Of a DNA stretch of 64,000 nt, positions 27,342 through 37,618 are shown piece by piece. Source of the stretch: Sagittula sp. P11 (GTDB lineage Bacteria > Pseudomonadota > Alphaproteobacteria > Rhodobacterales > Rhodobacteraceae); NCBI RefSeq assembly GCF_002814095.1, contig NZ_CP021913.1, forward strand, positions 558,001 to 622,000, read 5' to 3'. Every line of letters starts with the position of its first letter. The first letter of the stretch is position 1. A program made the position numbers and the translations under genes. The notes below the pieces were generated by a model. The model had not been told where the DNA came from. It saw only the letters and a list, made by a program, of their open reading frames with translations, and did no database searches.

Positions 27342-27590
27342 TCAGACGAAGGGGTTGGCAAAGAGCAGAAGCAGCGCGACGACCAGCGTGTAGATCGCCA
27401 TCGTCTCGATCATCGCCAGACCGACAAAGAGCGTCCGGCTCAGCGTGCCTGCCGCTTCGGGCTGGCGGGCGATGGCGTCCATGGCGGCGGCGACGGCGCG
27501 CCCCTCGGCCAGCGCCGGACCGATGGCGCCGAAACTCACGGCGAGCGCCGCCGCGAGGATCGAGACGATTTCGACGAGATTGCCTGTCAT
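27342..27590 (-). CDS. atpE: N-ATPase c subunit (rotor ring)
   Basis: 82 residues, two membrane helices joined by the conserved polar loop A-R-Q-P-E (41-45). Aligned by eye to the Na+ ATPase of Ilyobacter, the ion site has Glu62, Thr63 and Tyr67 on helix 2 and a second carboxylate, Glu29, on helix 1. Two carboxylates are a recognised N-ATPase trait; whether the ion is Na+ or H+ cannot be settled from sequence. ATGA overlap with atpB. Confidence 0.93.
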   Translation of the reverse strand: MTGNLVEIVSILAAALAVSFGAIGPALAEGRAVAAAMDAIARQPEAAGTLSRTLFVGLAMIETMAIYTLVVALLLLFANPFV

Positions 27591-28285
27591 TGCGGAATGT
27601 CCTTCGGGTTGAGGCGGGGTTCGGGGCGGTCCTCACCGACCGCGGCCCCGATGAAGACGGTTGCGAGAACCGCGAAGATGTAGGCCTGCACGGCCCCGGT
27701 CAGCAGGTCGAGCGCCATGAGCGGGATCGGCACGATCAGCCCGGCCAGCGACAGCACGATGCCGACCACGAAGACGCCGCTCATCACGTTGCCGAACAGC
27801 CGGACGACAAGCGAGAAGGTGCGCGTGATCTGCTCGACGATGTTCAGCGGGATCATCACCCAGGACGGTTCCGCGAAGGTGGCGAGATAGCCCTTCACGC
27901 CGCGCCCGCGGATGCCGGACACCACCGTCGCGATCAGCACCACGACCGCCAGCGCCGCGTCCGTTTCGAGATGCGCGGTCGGCGGCTCCACCTCCGGGAT
28001 CAGCGCGGACCAGTTGGCGGTCAGCACGAACAGGAAGAGCGTCCCGATCAGCGCGCGGAACGGCGCCGGGTCGCGGCGCATCGTGTCGCCGACCTGATCG
28101 TCCACGACGCCCACGAACAGCTCCAGCACAGTCTGCGTCCGGTCGGGACGCAAACGGAGCTTGCGGGTGGCGAGGAAGGCAAAGAGGCCAAGCGCCACCA
28201 TGATGCCCCATGTCACCACCACCGGGGCGCTGATGCCCACGGGTCCCAGGTGGAACAGGATGTCGAGGTCGAGCGGGTTCTCCAT
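27587..28285 (-). CDS. atpB: N-ATPase a subunit
   Basis: 232 residues, five or six membrane helices, with the essential Arg in S-L-V-V-R-L-F-G-N near residue 166. It forms the ion half-channels facing the c ring. The frame opens at GTG-ATG (28288/28285); I prefer the ATG because it sits seven bases after AAGGGGGG. One-base overlap with atpR stop. Confidence 0.93.
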   Translation of the reverse strand: MENPLDLDILFHLGPVGISAPVVVTWGIMVALGLFAFLATRKLRLRPDRTQTVLELFVGVVDDQVGDTMRRDPAPFRALIGTLFLFVLTANWSALIPEVEPPTAHLETDAALAVVVLIATVVSGIRGRGVKGYLATFAEPSWVMIPLNIVEQITRTFSLVVRLFGNVMSGVFVVGIVLSLAGLIVPIPLMALDLLTGAVQAYIFAVLATVFIGAAVGEDRPEPRLNPKDIPQ

Positions 28286-28572
28286 CACGGCGCCCCCCTT
28301 GTGCGGCGCAGAACGATGGTGCGCCCCGCAAAAAGCCCGAGACTGCCCGCCAGAAGCGGCAGCGCCCCCGCCAGCGCAAGCGCCACGAGCCCGCCCGCCA
28401 GCACCGCGAGCCGCACGAGTTGCAGCGCCAGCGCCCGCAGCGCGTTGTCCGCCGAGAGGTACAACTCCGTGACCCGGCGCAGCGTCGCGAAATGGATCAG
28501 GCCAAGCACCAGTCCCGTCAGGAAGGCTGTGATGGCGACGGGCACGGGGTTGGCGGCGAAGAGGTCGGTCAT
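28285..28572 (-). CDS. atpR: N-ATPase membrane protein AtpR
   Basis: 95 residues with three predicted membrane helices and a basic C-terminus. AtpR is found only in N-ATPase operons, between atpQ and atpB, as here. Its role may be in ring assembly but is not established. ATGA overlap with atpQ. Confidence 0.85.
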   Translation of the reverse strand: MTDLFAANPVPVAITAFLTGLVLGLIHFATLRRVTELYLSADNALRALALQLVRLAVLAGGLVALALAGALPLLAGSLGLFAGRTIVLRRTRGAP

Positions 28573-28842
28573 TGGTGATGCATCCATGTCCAGGCGGAAT
28601 AGAACCCTATCGCGGCACCGATCAGGATCGCGGGGGCGGTGAAGAAGATGCCGGTCTCGAAATGCCGGTCCGCCGCCCGGCCCAGCAGGATGCCCAGCAG
28701 GATCGGCATGAGGATGGCCCATCCGAGGATGCCGATCTGGCCCATGCGCCTGCCGAAGGACGGTTCCGGCACGTCCCGGGCCAGCTTCTCGCGGTCCGCG
28801 GACCGGCGGGCGGCCTCTGCCGTGCGGTCGGGGATGGAGGGG

Positions 28843-28853
<11 letters not shown>
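28569..28853 (-). CDS. atpQ: N-ATPase membrane protein AtpQ
   Basis: 94 residues: a charged N-terminus (about 1-36), then two membrane helices (about 42-60 and 68-88). It resembles AtpI/AtpZ-type assembly proteins and occupies the atpQ slot of N-ATPase operons. I take the ATG at 28853, which has GGAGGG eight bases upstream; it overlaps the atpC end by 11 bases. Confidence 0.83.
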
Positions 28854-30989
<2,136 letters not shown>

Positions 30990-31023
30990 CTATCCTGTCG
31001 GACACCGATGAAAGGAGAGCACG

Positions 31024-31329
31024 ATGTGCCAAGTTTTTGCCGGCCAGGATCCTGCGCGATACACCTCGACGACGCGGCGTTTGCGGCTGAACGGGCAAAG
31101 CACCAGCATCCGGCTTGAAAATGCCTTCTGGGACATTCTCGACCAGATCGCCGAGGCCGACGACATGTCGACACCGGCCTTCGTCTCGCGTCTGCACTCG
31201 GAAGTGCTTGAAACCCGGGGCGAACCCGTCAATTTCACGTCGCTTCTGCGCACTGCATGCCTTGTCTTCGTGGGCCAGTCGGGCAAGACCGCTCACCACG
31301 ACAGAACCACACCGATGGCCGCCGAATAG
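31024..31329 (+). CDS. Ribbon-helix-helix domain protein
   Basis: 101 residues. Residues about 19-65 fit the RHH_4 family: R-x-L-R-L-N-G-Q-x-T-S-I-R-L-E followed by W-D-x-L-D-Q-I-A-E. Such proteins bind DNA as dimers; this one is a candidate local regulator, divergent from the N-ATPase operon. A GGAGAG ribosome site precedes the ATG. Target unknown. Confidence 0.78.
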   Translation: MCQVFAGQDPARYTSTTRRLRLNGQSTSIRLENAFWDILDQIAEADDMSTPAFVSRLHSEVLETRGEPVNFTSLLRTACLVFVGQSGKTAHHDRTTPMAAE

Positions 31330-31348
31330 GCAGTCAGATCACAAAACG

Positions 31349-31377
31349 TGCATGTAGTACGTCCCTACTACCCGCAC
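31349..31377. other. Hairpin after the RHH gene
   Basis: GTAGTA (31354-31359) pairs with TACTAC (31366-31371) and, after a two-base bulge, GTGC with GCAC. No T-run. It may end the RHH transcript or be an operator for the following gene cluster. Confidence 0.35.
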
Positions 31378-31396
31378 GCGCCGAATATCCTTCATC

Positions 31397-31427
31397 CTGA
31401 ATTGGTCAATAATTCGAACCGATTCAG
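31397..31427. promoter_or_regulatory. Inverted repeat abutting the ribosome site of the VOC gene
   Basis: CTGAATTGGT (31397-31406) and ACCGATTCAG (31418-31427) are 10-base arms with one mismatch. The right arm runs into the AGGAGG ribosome site (31426-31431) of the TTG-initiated gene, so it could be an operator or an RNA hairpin that hides the site. Confidence 0.4.
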
Positions 31428-31436
31428 GAGGCCCCG

Positions 31437-31832
31437 TTGGCCAAAGCCATCCACAGCATGATCCGCGTCCTCGACGAGGACCGCTCCGTCACGTTCTACC
31501 GCAAGGCCTTCGGGCTGGAAATCGCCGACCGGCTGGATTTCCCGGAGTTCACGCTCGTCTACCTGAGCAACGACGAAACCGGCTTCGAAGTCGAACTGAC
31601 CGTCAACAAGGGCCGGACGGAGCCCTACGACCTCGGCGACGGCTACGGCCACCTCGCCGTGTCGGTCGACGATCTCGATGCCGAACATGCCCGTTTCGAG
31701 GCCGAGGGCCTCGCCCCCCGCAAGCTTGTCGAATTCGCGCCCGCCGGTGAACTGGTCGGCCGCTTCTTCTTTGTCGCCGATCCCGACGGCTACCAGATCG
31801 AAGTGCTCGAACGCTCGGGGCGCTTCAAGTGA
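31437..31832 (+). CDS. Glyoxalase I-like VOC protein (lactoylglutathione lyase family)
   Basis: 131 residues, the size of bacterial glyoxalase I. The four metal ligands line up with the E. coli enzyme: H6, E53, H72 and E122 (E. coli H5, E56, H74, E122), so it should isomerise a hemithioacetal such as that of methylglyoxal. It is read from TTG at 31437 five bases after a perfect AGGAGG; no ATG suits. It precedes the Tat-exported subunit and GMC oxidoreductase. Confidence 0.85.
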   Translation: MAKAIHSMIRVLDEDRSVTFYRKAFGLEIADRLDFPEFTLVYLSNDETGFEVELTVNKGRTEPYDLGDGYGHLAVSVDDLDAEHARFEAEGLAPRKLVEFAPAGELVGRFFFVADPDGYQIEVLERSGRFK

Positions 31833-31868
31833 CGCACTGACCCAGATTTTTTCAAGGGAGGAGACCAC

Positions 31869-32393
31869 ATGAACACCAACAGCAGCCCCAAGGGGCTCAC
31901 ACGCCGGCAGTTGCTGTCCCGCGCCAGCGCCGCCGGTGCCGCCTTCGTTGCGGGGGCGGGCTTCATCGCCGCGCCGGACGCGGCCTGGGCCTACGAGACA
32001 ACGCATCTCGACTCCCAGGTCTTCGCGACGCTGGTGCAGATGGCGCGCGACATCTACCCGCACGACCGCATCCCCGACGCCAACTACGTCGAGGCGGTGA
32101 AGGGCTATGACATGCCGGAAACCGCGGTGGCGATCACTGCGGGCATCGCGGCGCTGGATGCGGCCGCCCGCGGCAAGGGCTTTGCGTCCTACATCGACAC
32201 CGGCTGGGAACGCGACCGCGTGGATATCCTGCGCGGCATGGAGGAGAGCGCGTTCTTCCAGCAGGTCCGGGGCGGGCTCGTGACCGGGCTCTACAACCAG
32301 AAATCGGTCTGGCCGATCTTTGGCTACGAGGGGGAGAGCTACTCGCAGGGTGGCTACATCGACCGCGGCTTCGACGACATCAACTGGTTGTAA
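31869..32393 (+). CDS. Tat-exported gluconate 2-dehydrogenase subunit 3-like protein
   Basis: 174 residues with a clear twin-arginine signal (T-R-R-Q-L-L-S-R-A) and Ala-rich core. The mature part (about 45-174) matches the small subunit 3 family of membrane GMC dehydrogenases (D-I-Y-P-H-D start, W-P-x-F-G-Y-E-G near the end). It probably carries the GMC flavoprotein to the periplasm by co-export. GGGAGGAG site upstream. Confidence 0.85.
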   Translation: MNTNSSPKGLTRRQLLSRASAAGAAFVAGAGFIAAPDAAWAYETTHLDSQVFATLVQMARDIYPHDRIPDANYVEAVKGYDMPETAVAITAGIAALDAAARGKGFASYIDTGWERDRVDILRGMEESAFFQQVRGGLVTGLYNQKSVWPIFGYEGESYSQGGYIDRGFDDINWL

Positions 32394-32501
32394 TCGGCGG
32401 CCATCCTCCCGCCCCGCCTCTCCCGCCGAACGCCGTGCCAGATGCGCAGGGCCCCTTCGACGGATGCAGAAGCGAGACGAGAGGCCGGCTCCGGGAGGAG
32501 A

Positions 32502-34079
32502 ATGAACATGACTGCACCCTTTGATCTCAACGACGACAGCGTTGTCGTCATCATCGGCACGGGGGCCGGTGGCGGCACGCTGGCCAACGAACTGGCCCAG
32601 AAGGGCATCAGCGTCGTCGCTCTGGAAGCGGGCGGGCGCTACCTGCCCGAGGACTATGTCAACGACGAGTGGGAGAGCTTCGGCCAACTGGCCTGGACCG
32701 ATCCGCGCACCACGTCCGGCGACTGGCGCGTGGCGAAGGACTTCAGCGGCCTGCCCGCGTGGATCGTCAAGGCCGTGGGCGGCACGACGACCCACTGGGC
32801 CGGCGCCTCGCTGCGGTTCCAGGATCACGAGTGGAAGGCCAGGACCACCTACGGCGACGTGACGGGGGCCAACCTGCTCGACTGGCCGATCGACGCCGCC
32901 GAAATGGCGCCGTGGTACGACAAGGCCGAGGAGAAGATGGGCGTGACCCGCACGGGCAACCGCCCCGGCCTGCCCGGCAACAACAACTACAAGGTGTTCG
33001 AGGCGGGCGCCAAGGCGCTTGGCTACACCGAGGTCCACACCGGCCGCATGGCGATCCAGACCCGCGACGACGGCGACCGCATCCCCTGCCAGCAGACCGG
33101 CTTCTGCTTCCAGGGCTGCAAGTGGGGCGCCAAGTGGTCGACCGCCTACACCGAGGTCCCGGCAGGCGAGGACACAGGCAACCTCGAAGTGCGCGAGCGC
33201 GCCCATGTGGCCCGCATCCTGCACGACGACAGCGGCAAGGTGACGGGCGTCGAGTACTTCGACGCGGACGGCAACCTGCAGATGCAGAAGGCACGGATCG
33301 TCTGCGTCGCGGGCAACTCCTTCGAAAGCCCGCGCCTGCTGCTGAACTCCGCCTCGTCGATGTTCCCGGACGGCCTCGCCAACAGCTCGGGCCAGGTGGG
33401 GCGCAACTACATGCGCCACATGACCGGGTCGGTCTATGCGACCTTCGACAAGCCGGTGCGCATGTGGCGCGGCACCACCATGGCGGGCATCGTGCAGGAC
33501 GAGGCGCGGCACGATCCGTCGCGCGGCTTCGTCGGCGGCTACGAGCTGGAAACCCTGTCGCTCGGCATTCCGTTCATGGCCGCCTTCCTCGACCCCGGCG
33601 CCTGGGGGCGGGAGTTCACCTCCGCCCTCGACAGCTACGAGAACATGGCCGGGATGTGGATCGTCGGCGAGGACATGCCGCAGGAGACCAACCGCGTCAC
33701 GCTGAACCACGACGTCACCGACCAGCACGGCCTGCCGGTGGCCAACGTCCACTTCAGCGACCACGCCAACGACAAGGCGATGCGCGCCCATGCCTACAAG
33801 CAGGGCATCGCCATGTACGAGGCGGTGGGCGCGACCCGCGTGTTCCCGACGCCGCCCTACCCGTCCACGCACAACCTCGGCACCAACCGGATGTCCGAGA
33901 ACCCGCGCGACGGCGTGGTGAACAAGCACGGTCAGACCCACGACATCGCGAACCTGTTCATCTCGGACGGCTCGCAGTTCACCACCGGCGCGGCAGAGAA
34001 CCCGACGCTGACGATCGTGGCGCTGGCGATCCGGCAGGCGGATCACATCGCTGCCGAGATGTCGCGCGGTACGCTCTGA
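32502..34079 (+). CDS. GMC-family FAD oxidoreductase (sugar/alcohol dehydrogenase-like)
   Basis: 525 residues. FAD dinucleotide motif G19-T-G-A-G-G24, substrate domain, and the C-terminal GMC motif with A-A-E-N-P-T-L-T-I-V-A-L-A and a probable catalytic His in S-T-H-N-L-G-T-N-R-M near residue 463. It lacks its own signal peptide, as expected if it rides the Tat signal of subunit 3. The usual third subunit, a cytochrome c, is not encoded nearby. ATGs at 32502 and 32508 are both possible. Confidence 0.9.
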   Translation: MNMTAPFDLNDDSVVVIIGTGAGGGTLANELAQKGISVVALEAGGRYLPEDYVNDEWESFGQLAWTDPRTTSGDWRVAKDFSGLPAWIVKAVGGTTTHWAGASLRFQDHEWKARTTYGDVTGANLLDWPIDAAEMAPWYDKAEEKMGVTRTGNRPGLPGNNNYKVFEAGAKALGYTEVHTGRMAIQTRDDGDRIPCQQTGFCFQGCKWGAKWSTAYTEVPAGEDTGNLEVRERAHVARILHDDSGKVTGVEYFDADGNLQMQKARIVCVAGNSFESPRLLLNSASSMFPDGLANSSGQVGRNYMRHMTGSVYATFDKPVRMWRGTTMAGIVQDEARHDPSRGFVGGYELETLSLGIPFMAAFLDPGAWGREFTSALDSYENMAGMWIVGEDMPQETNRVTLNHDVTDQHGLPVANVHFSDHANDKAMRAHAYKQGIAMYEAVGATRVFPTPPYPSTHNLGTNRMSENPRDGVVNKHGQTHDIANLFISDGSQFTTGAAENPTLTIVALAIRQADHIAAEMSRGTL

Positions 34080-34097
34080 CGCGACGCTGATCCCCGG

Positions 34098-34134
34098 ACC
34101 GGGCGCAGCCCTGCTGCGCCCGGTTCTGTTTTTC
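34098..34134 (+). terminator. Rho-independent terminator after the GMC gene
   Basis: An 11-bp perfect stem (34098-34108 with 34114-34124), 5-base loop and a U-rich tail ending in five T. Confidence 0.9.
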
Positions 34135-34227
34135 CGGCCCCGCCCGGATGCCGCCTTCCCCTGCCACCCGCAGAAAATCCGGTCCGGGCGATTGACGCGC
34201 ACCGTGACGGATGCAAGTGTCCCCGCA

Positions 34228-34314
34228 CTAGCGACGGGGGCGCTCGGGAAACCGGGCTGAGACGTACCCTTCGAACCTGAACCGGATAATGCCGGCGGAG
34301 GGAGGCGCAGCGGA
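34228..34314 (+). ncRNA. TPP riboswitch (THI box)
   Basis: The conserved TPP aptamer pieces occur in order: CTGAGA at 34257-34262, ACCC at 34266-34269, GAACCTGA at 34273-34280, CCGGATAATGCCGG at 34282-34295, then the GGAGGGA closing strand. It lies about 65 bases before thiM, so thiamine pyrophosphate should switch off thiM-thiE-thiD-tenA, probably at translation, since I see no terminator between aptamer and start. Confidence 0.95.
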
Positions 34315-34378
34315 ACGTCCGGGCTATGCCCCGTCCTTCGTCCGATGTCTTCCATGCCGTCCGGCAAAGGAGGACACG

Positions 34379-35167
34379 ATGCAGACACCGGACACATACC
34401 TCGACCACATGCGCGCCACCGCACCGCTGGTGCAGAACATCACCAACTTCGTCGCGATGAACGTCATGGCGAACGTCATGCTCGCCGCCGGCGCGTCGCC
34501 CGCCATGGTGCACGCACAGGAGGAGGCGGCCGAATTCGCCGCCATCGCCAGCGCCCTGACCGTCAACATCGGGACACTGTCGCCCGCATGGACAGCCTCC
34601 ATGCAGACCGCCGCCAAGGCCGCCAACGACCGCGGCAAACCTTGGGTGCTCGATCCCGTCGCCGTCGGCGCCACCACCTACCGGCGGGAAGTCGGCGCAA
34701 AGCTCCTCGCCCTGAACCCCACCGTCATCCGCGGCAACGCTTCCGAGATCATCGCCCTCGCCGGTGAGGGCGCCTCCGGCAAGGGGGTGGATGCGGGCGA
34801 CGCGGTCTCGCAGGCCTCGGACGCAGCCGTCCGCCTCGCGCGCCGGACCGGGGGCGTGGTGGCCGTGACCGGGGCTGCGGACCTCGTGACCGACGGCACC
34901 CGCTTTGCCGAGGTCGAGAACGGCCACCCGCTCATGCCGCGCATCACCGCGCTGGGATGTTCCCTGACCGGCATCGTCGGCGCCTTCATCGCCGGTCAGG
35001 ACCCGTTCGAGGCGACGGTCGCCGCGCTGGCCTACTACGGCCTTGCCGGAGAGAGGGCCGGCGAAAAGGCGAAAGGCCCGGGATCGTTCCAGGTGGCCTT
35101 CCTCGACGCGCTCTACACGCTCGACGGGCAGGACCTGGCGCGCGGCGCGCGGATCATCCGGCCATGA
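34379..35167 (+). CDS. thiM: Hydroxyethylthiazole kinase
   Basis: 262 residues. Conserved V-Q-N-I-T-N-F-V at 18-25, the G-N-A-S-E-I phosphate-binding region and the C194 of A-L-G-C-S-L-T-G. ThiM phosphorylates the thiazole alcohol to its phosphate in thiamine salvage. Good AAAGGAGG site. First gene of the riboswitch-controlled operon. Confidence 0.95.
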   Translation: MQTPDTYLDHMRATAPLVQNITNFVAMNVMANVMLAAGASPAMVHAQEEAAEFAAIASALTVNIGTLSPAWTASMQTAAKAANDRGKPWVLDPVAVGATTYRREVGAKLLALNPTVIRGNASEIIALAGEGASGKGVDAGDAVSQASDAAVRLARRTGGVVAVTGAADLVTDGTRFAEVENGHPLMPRITALGCSLTGIVGAFIAGQDPFEATVAALAYYGLAGERAGEKAKGPGSFQVAFLDALYTLDGQDLARGARIIRP

Positions 35168-35775
35168 TACCGCCGCTCTGTTTCGTCACCGACGCGACGG
35201 CCCCTGCCCCGGTTCCAGCGCAGGCAATCGCGGCGGCACAGGGCGGCGCGGGCTGGATCCAGCTCCGCGACAAGACCCGGTCTGACGCCGATCTCCTGCC
35301 GCTCGCCCGTGAGCTGAAGGCTGCGCTCGTGCCCCTCGGTGCCCGGCTGATCGTCAACGACCGGGTGGAGGTCGCCATCGCCGCCGGCGCCCACGGCCTG
35401 CATATCGGTCAGGGCGACGGCGACCCCGCCGCCATCCGGGCGCGCATCGGGCCGGACATGATCCTCGGCCTCTCGGTCGAGCACGCGGACCAGCTGGCGG
35501 CCGTTCCGGAGGGCGTCGATTACCTCGGCGTCGGGCCGGTCTACGCCACCGGGTCGAAGCCCGATCACGCCCCCCCCATCGGCATCGACGGCTTCGCCGA
35601 CATCGCGGCGCGCACCGCGTTGCCCTGCATCGCCATCGGCGGCCTGACCGCCCGAGACGCCGCCGCGCTGAAGGCGGCGGGCGGGCACGGCATGGCCGTC
35701 GTCTCCGCCATATCGCGGGCCGCCGACATGACCGCCGTGGCCCGTGCCCTTTGCGACGCATGGAGGACAACATGA
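35164..35775 (+). CDS. thiE: Thiamine-phosphate synthase
   Basis: 203 residues, TIM barrel. Conserved Q-L-R-D-K near residue 40, V-N-D near 65 and G-P-V-Y-A-T-G-S-K near 125. Joins thiazole phosphate and HMP-PP to thiamine phosphate. ATGA overlap with thiM. Confidence 0.94.
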   Translation: MIPPLCFVTDATAPAPVPAQAIAAAQGGAGWIQLRDKTRSDADLLPLARELKAALVPLGARLIVNDRVEVAIAAGAHGLHIGQGDGDPAAIRARIGPDMILGLSVEHADQLAAVPEGVDYLGVGPVYATGSKPDHAPPIGIDGFADIAARTALPCIAIGGLTARDAAALKAAGGHGMAVVSAISRAADMTAVARALCDAWRTT

Positions 35776-36572
35776 TCCCCAACATCCTCTCCATCGCGGG
35801 CTCCGACCCTTCAGGCGGCGCGGGCATACAGGCCGACATCAAGGCGATCTCCGCCATGGGCGGCTATGCCATGACCGCGATCACCGCGCTGACGGTGCAG
35901 AACACAAGGGGCGTCACCGGCGTCAGCCTCTGCGACACGGGGCTGATCGCCGACCAGATCGCCGCCATCCGCGCGGACATCCATATCCACGCCGTCAAGA
36001 TCGGCATGCTCGGCGACGCCGCCATCATCGAGACGGTGACCCGGGGCATCGACGGGCTCGACTGCCCCGTGGTGCTGGACCCGGTGATGGTCGCCAAGGG
36101 CGGCGACCGGCTGCTGCAGGAACCCGCGGTGAAGGCGCTGTGCGCCATGCTGCCCTGCGCCACGGTCATCACCCCGAACCTGCCGGAAGCCGCCGACCTG
36201 CTCGACTGGCCGGAGGCCACGACCCGCGCGGAGATGGTCGCGCACGCCCGCGCCCTCCTCGACCTCGGACCACGCGCCGTGCTGCTGAAGGGCGGCCACC
36301 TGCCCGGCGACACCAGCCCGGACCTGCTGGCCACGCGCGAGGGCGAGACCTGGTTCGACGCCCCGCGCAGCCCGACCCGCAACACCCACGGCACCGGCTG
36401 CACCTACGCCTCCGCGCTGGCCACGGCGCTTGGCGCGGGCCTGCCGCTCGACCGGGCGGTGGACCGGGCCAAGCGCTACATCGGCGCGGCCATCGCTGCG
36501 GCGGACAGGCTGCGCGTCGGCTCCGGCCACGGGCCGGTCAATCACTTCTACCAGATGGATACCCTGAAATGA
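35772..36572 (+). CDS. thiD: HMP/HMP-phosphate kinase
   Basis: 266 residues, ribokinase fold. N-terminal S-I-A-G-S-D-P-S-G-G-A-G-I-Q-A-D and C-terminal T-H-G-T-G-C-T motifs. It phosphorylates the pyrimidine twice. GGAGG precedes the ATG, which overlaps the thiE stop. With thiM and thiE it makes a salvage set; no thiC or thiG is nearby. Confidence 0.95.
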   Translation: MIPNILSIAGSDPSGGAGIQADIKAISAMGGYAMTAITALTVQNTRGVTGVSLCDTGLIADQIAAIRADIHIHAVKIGMLGDAAIIETVTRGIDGLDCPVVLDPVMVAKGGDRLLQEPAVKALCAMLPCATVITPNLPEAADLLDWPEATTRAEMVAHARALLDLGPRAVLLKGGHLPGDTSPDLLATREGETWFDAPRSPTRNTHGTGCTYASALATALGAGLPLDRAVDRAKRYIGAAIAAADRLRVGSGHGPVNHFYQMDTLK

Positions 36573-37279
36573 CCTTCACAGACGACCTTGCCGCACAGAC
36601 CCTCTCGCTCCGGCAGCAGATCCACGACATGCCCTTCAACACGGAAATGGCGACCGGACACCTGCGCCGGGATGTCTTCCAGGGCTACATCGTGCAGGAC
36701 GCGCTCTACCTCGAAGGGTTCGCCCGGGCGCTGTCGCTTGCCGCCGCCAAGGCGCCCGACTCCGCCGCCGTCGCGCAGCTTGCCGGGTCCGCCGCCGGTG
36801 CCATCGCGGTGGAGCGCGAACTCCACACGCATTACATGGACCGTTTCGGCGTGTCGGAGGCGATGCTGGCCCGGATGGCCCCCTCTGCCGCCTGCGATCA
36901 CTACGTGTCCTTCCTGCTGAGAACCGCGGCCCTCGGCCCCTTTGCGGAGGCGGTGGCCGCCCTCCTGCCCTGCTTCTGGATCTACCGCGACGTGGGCCGC
37001 GACATCGCGACCCGCAGCGCGCCGGACAATCCCTATGCGGCGTGGATCGACACCTATTCGGGCGAAGCCTTCGACGAAAGCGTCGCGCGAATGATGGCCC
37101 TGACCGACCGGCTGGGCGCAGAGGCGGACGCCCCGGCGCGGGCGCGCATGTCGGAGGCTTTCGAACGGGCGTGCTGGCACGAATGGCGGTTCTGGGACAG
37201 CGCCTACCGGATGGACGGCTGGACGCAGCCCGCAGACATGCCCGCATCCGGCCGGAAGGCCGCCGCCCCGACGGCCTGA
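36569..37279 (+). CDS. tenA: Aminopyrimidine aminohydrolase TenA
   Basis: 236 residues, helical. The nucleophilic cysteine is C135 in L-L-P-C-F-W-I-Y, the same number as in Bacillus TenA, and a Glu lies in the C-terminal W-H-E-W. TenA regenerates the hydroxymethylpyrimidine from base-degraded thiamine, which fits a salvage operon. ATGA overlap with thiD. Confidence 0.93.
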   Translation: MTFTDDLAAQTLSLRQQIHDMPFNTEMATGHLRRDVFQGYIVQDALYLEGFARALSLAAAKAPDSAAVAQLAGSAAGAIAVERELHTHYMDRFGVSEAMLARMAPSAACDHYVSFLLRTAALGPFAEAVAALLPCFWIYRDVGRDIATRSAPDNPYAAWIDTYSGEAFDESVARMMALTDRLGAEADAPARARMSEAFERACWHEWRFWDSAYRMDGWTQPADMPASGRKAAAPTA

Positions 37280-37286
37280 ACGCCAC

Positions 37287-37315
37287 GGGGCGGAGCGGTT
37301 CACCCGCTCCGCCCC
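37287..37315 (+). terminator. Strong hairpin after tenA
   Basis: 12-bp perfect GC stem (37287-37298 with 37304-37315) with a 5-base loop, eight bases after the tenA stop. Few T follow, so it may stabilise the 3' end or terminate weakly. Confidence 0.6.
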
Positions 37316-37618
37316 ACCCGGTTTCCACGTGGTGCAGACCGCCACCCCGCGAATCCACGCCTCCGCCACGCAGGTCGACGTGCCGCCGGGCAGCGCCGCA
37401 AGGAACGTCTTCCGCGGCAGCGGGACGACATAATGCCCCGATATGAAAACGAAACATTAATTAACGCATTCACAATAAAGCTGATAACCTTTTCACAAGA
37501 AAAAATCCCGCCTCGCCCCTGCCGAGGCATTTCAGAACAGCCTTGAATTCCGCCTGTTTCCCGCGACCGGGCAACTTGAGCATTTACCCGCACCCTCCAC
37601 CGGAAGGTTCATTTCAGC
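37316..37618 (+). promoter_or_regulatory. AT-rich leader of the RTX gene
   Basis: About 300 bases with no gene. From 37440 to 37505 the sequence turns AT-rich (TTAATTAACG, then AATAAAGC) in otherwise GC-rich surroundings, which suggests the promoter of the RTX protein. I could not fix -35 and -10 boxes. GGAAGG lies about 13 bases before the start codon. Confidence 0.4.

Noticed and set aside
31392-34424. Open frame of 1010 codons on the minus strand across the GMC cluster
   Set aside because: It is antisense to three convincing genes with known motifs, has Val/Gly/Arg-rich, non-protein-like composition and no ribosome site. GC-rich DNA yields such long antisense frames.
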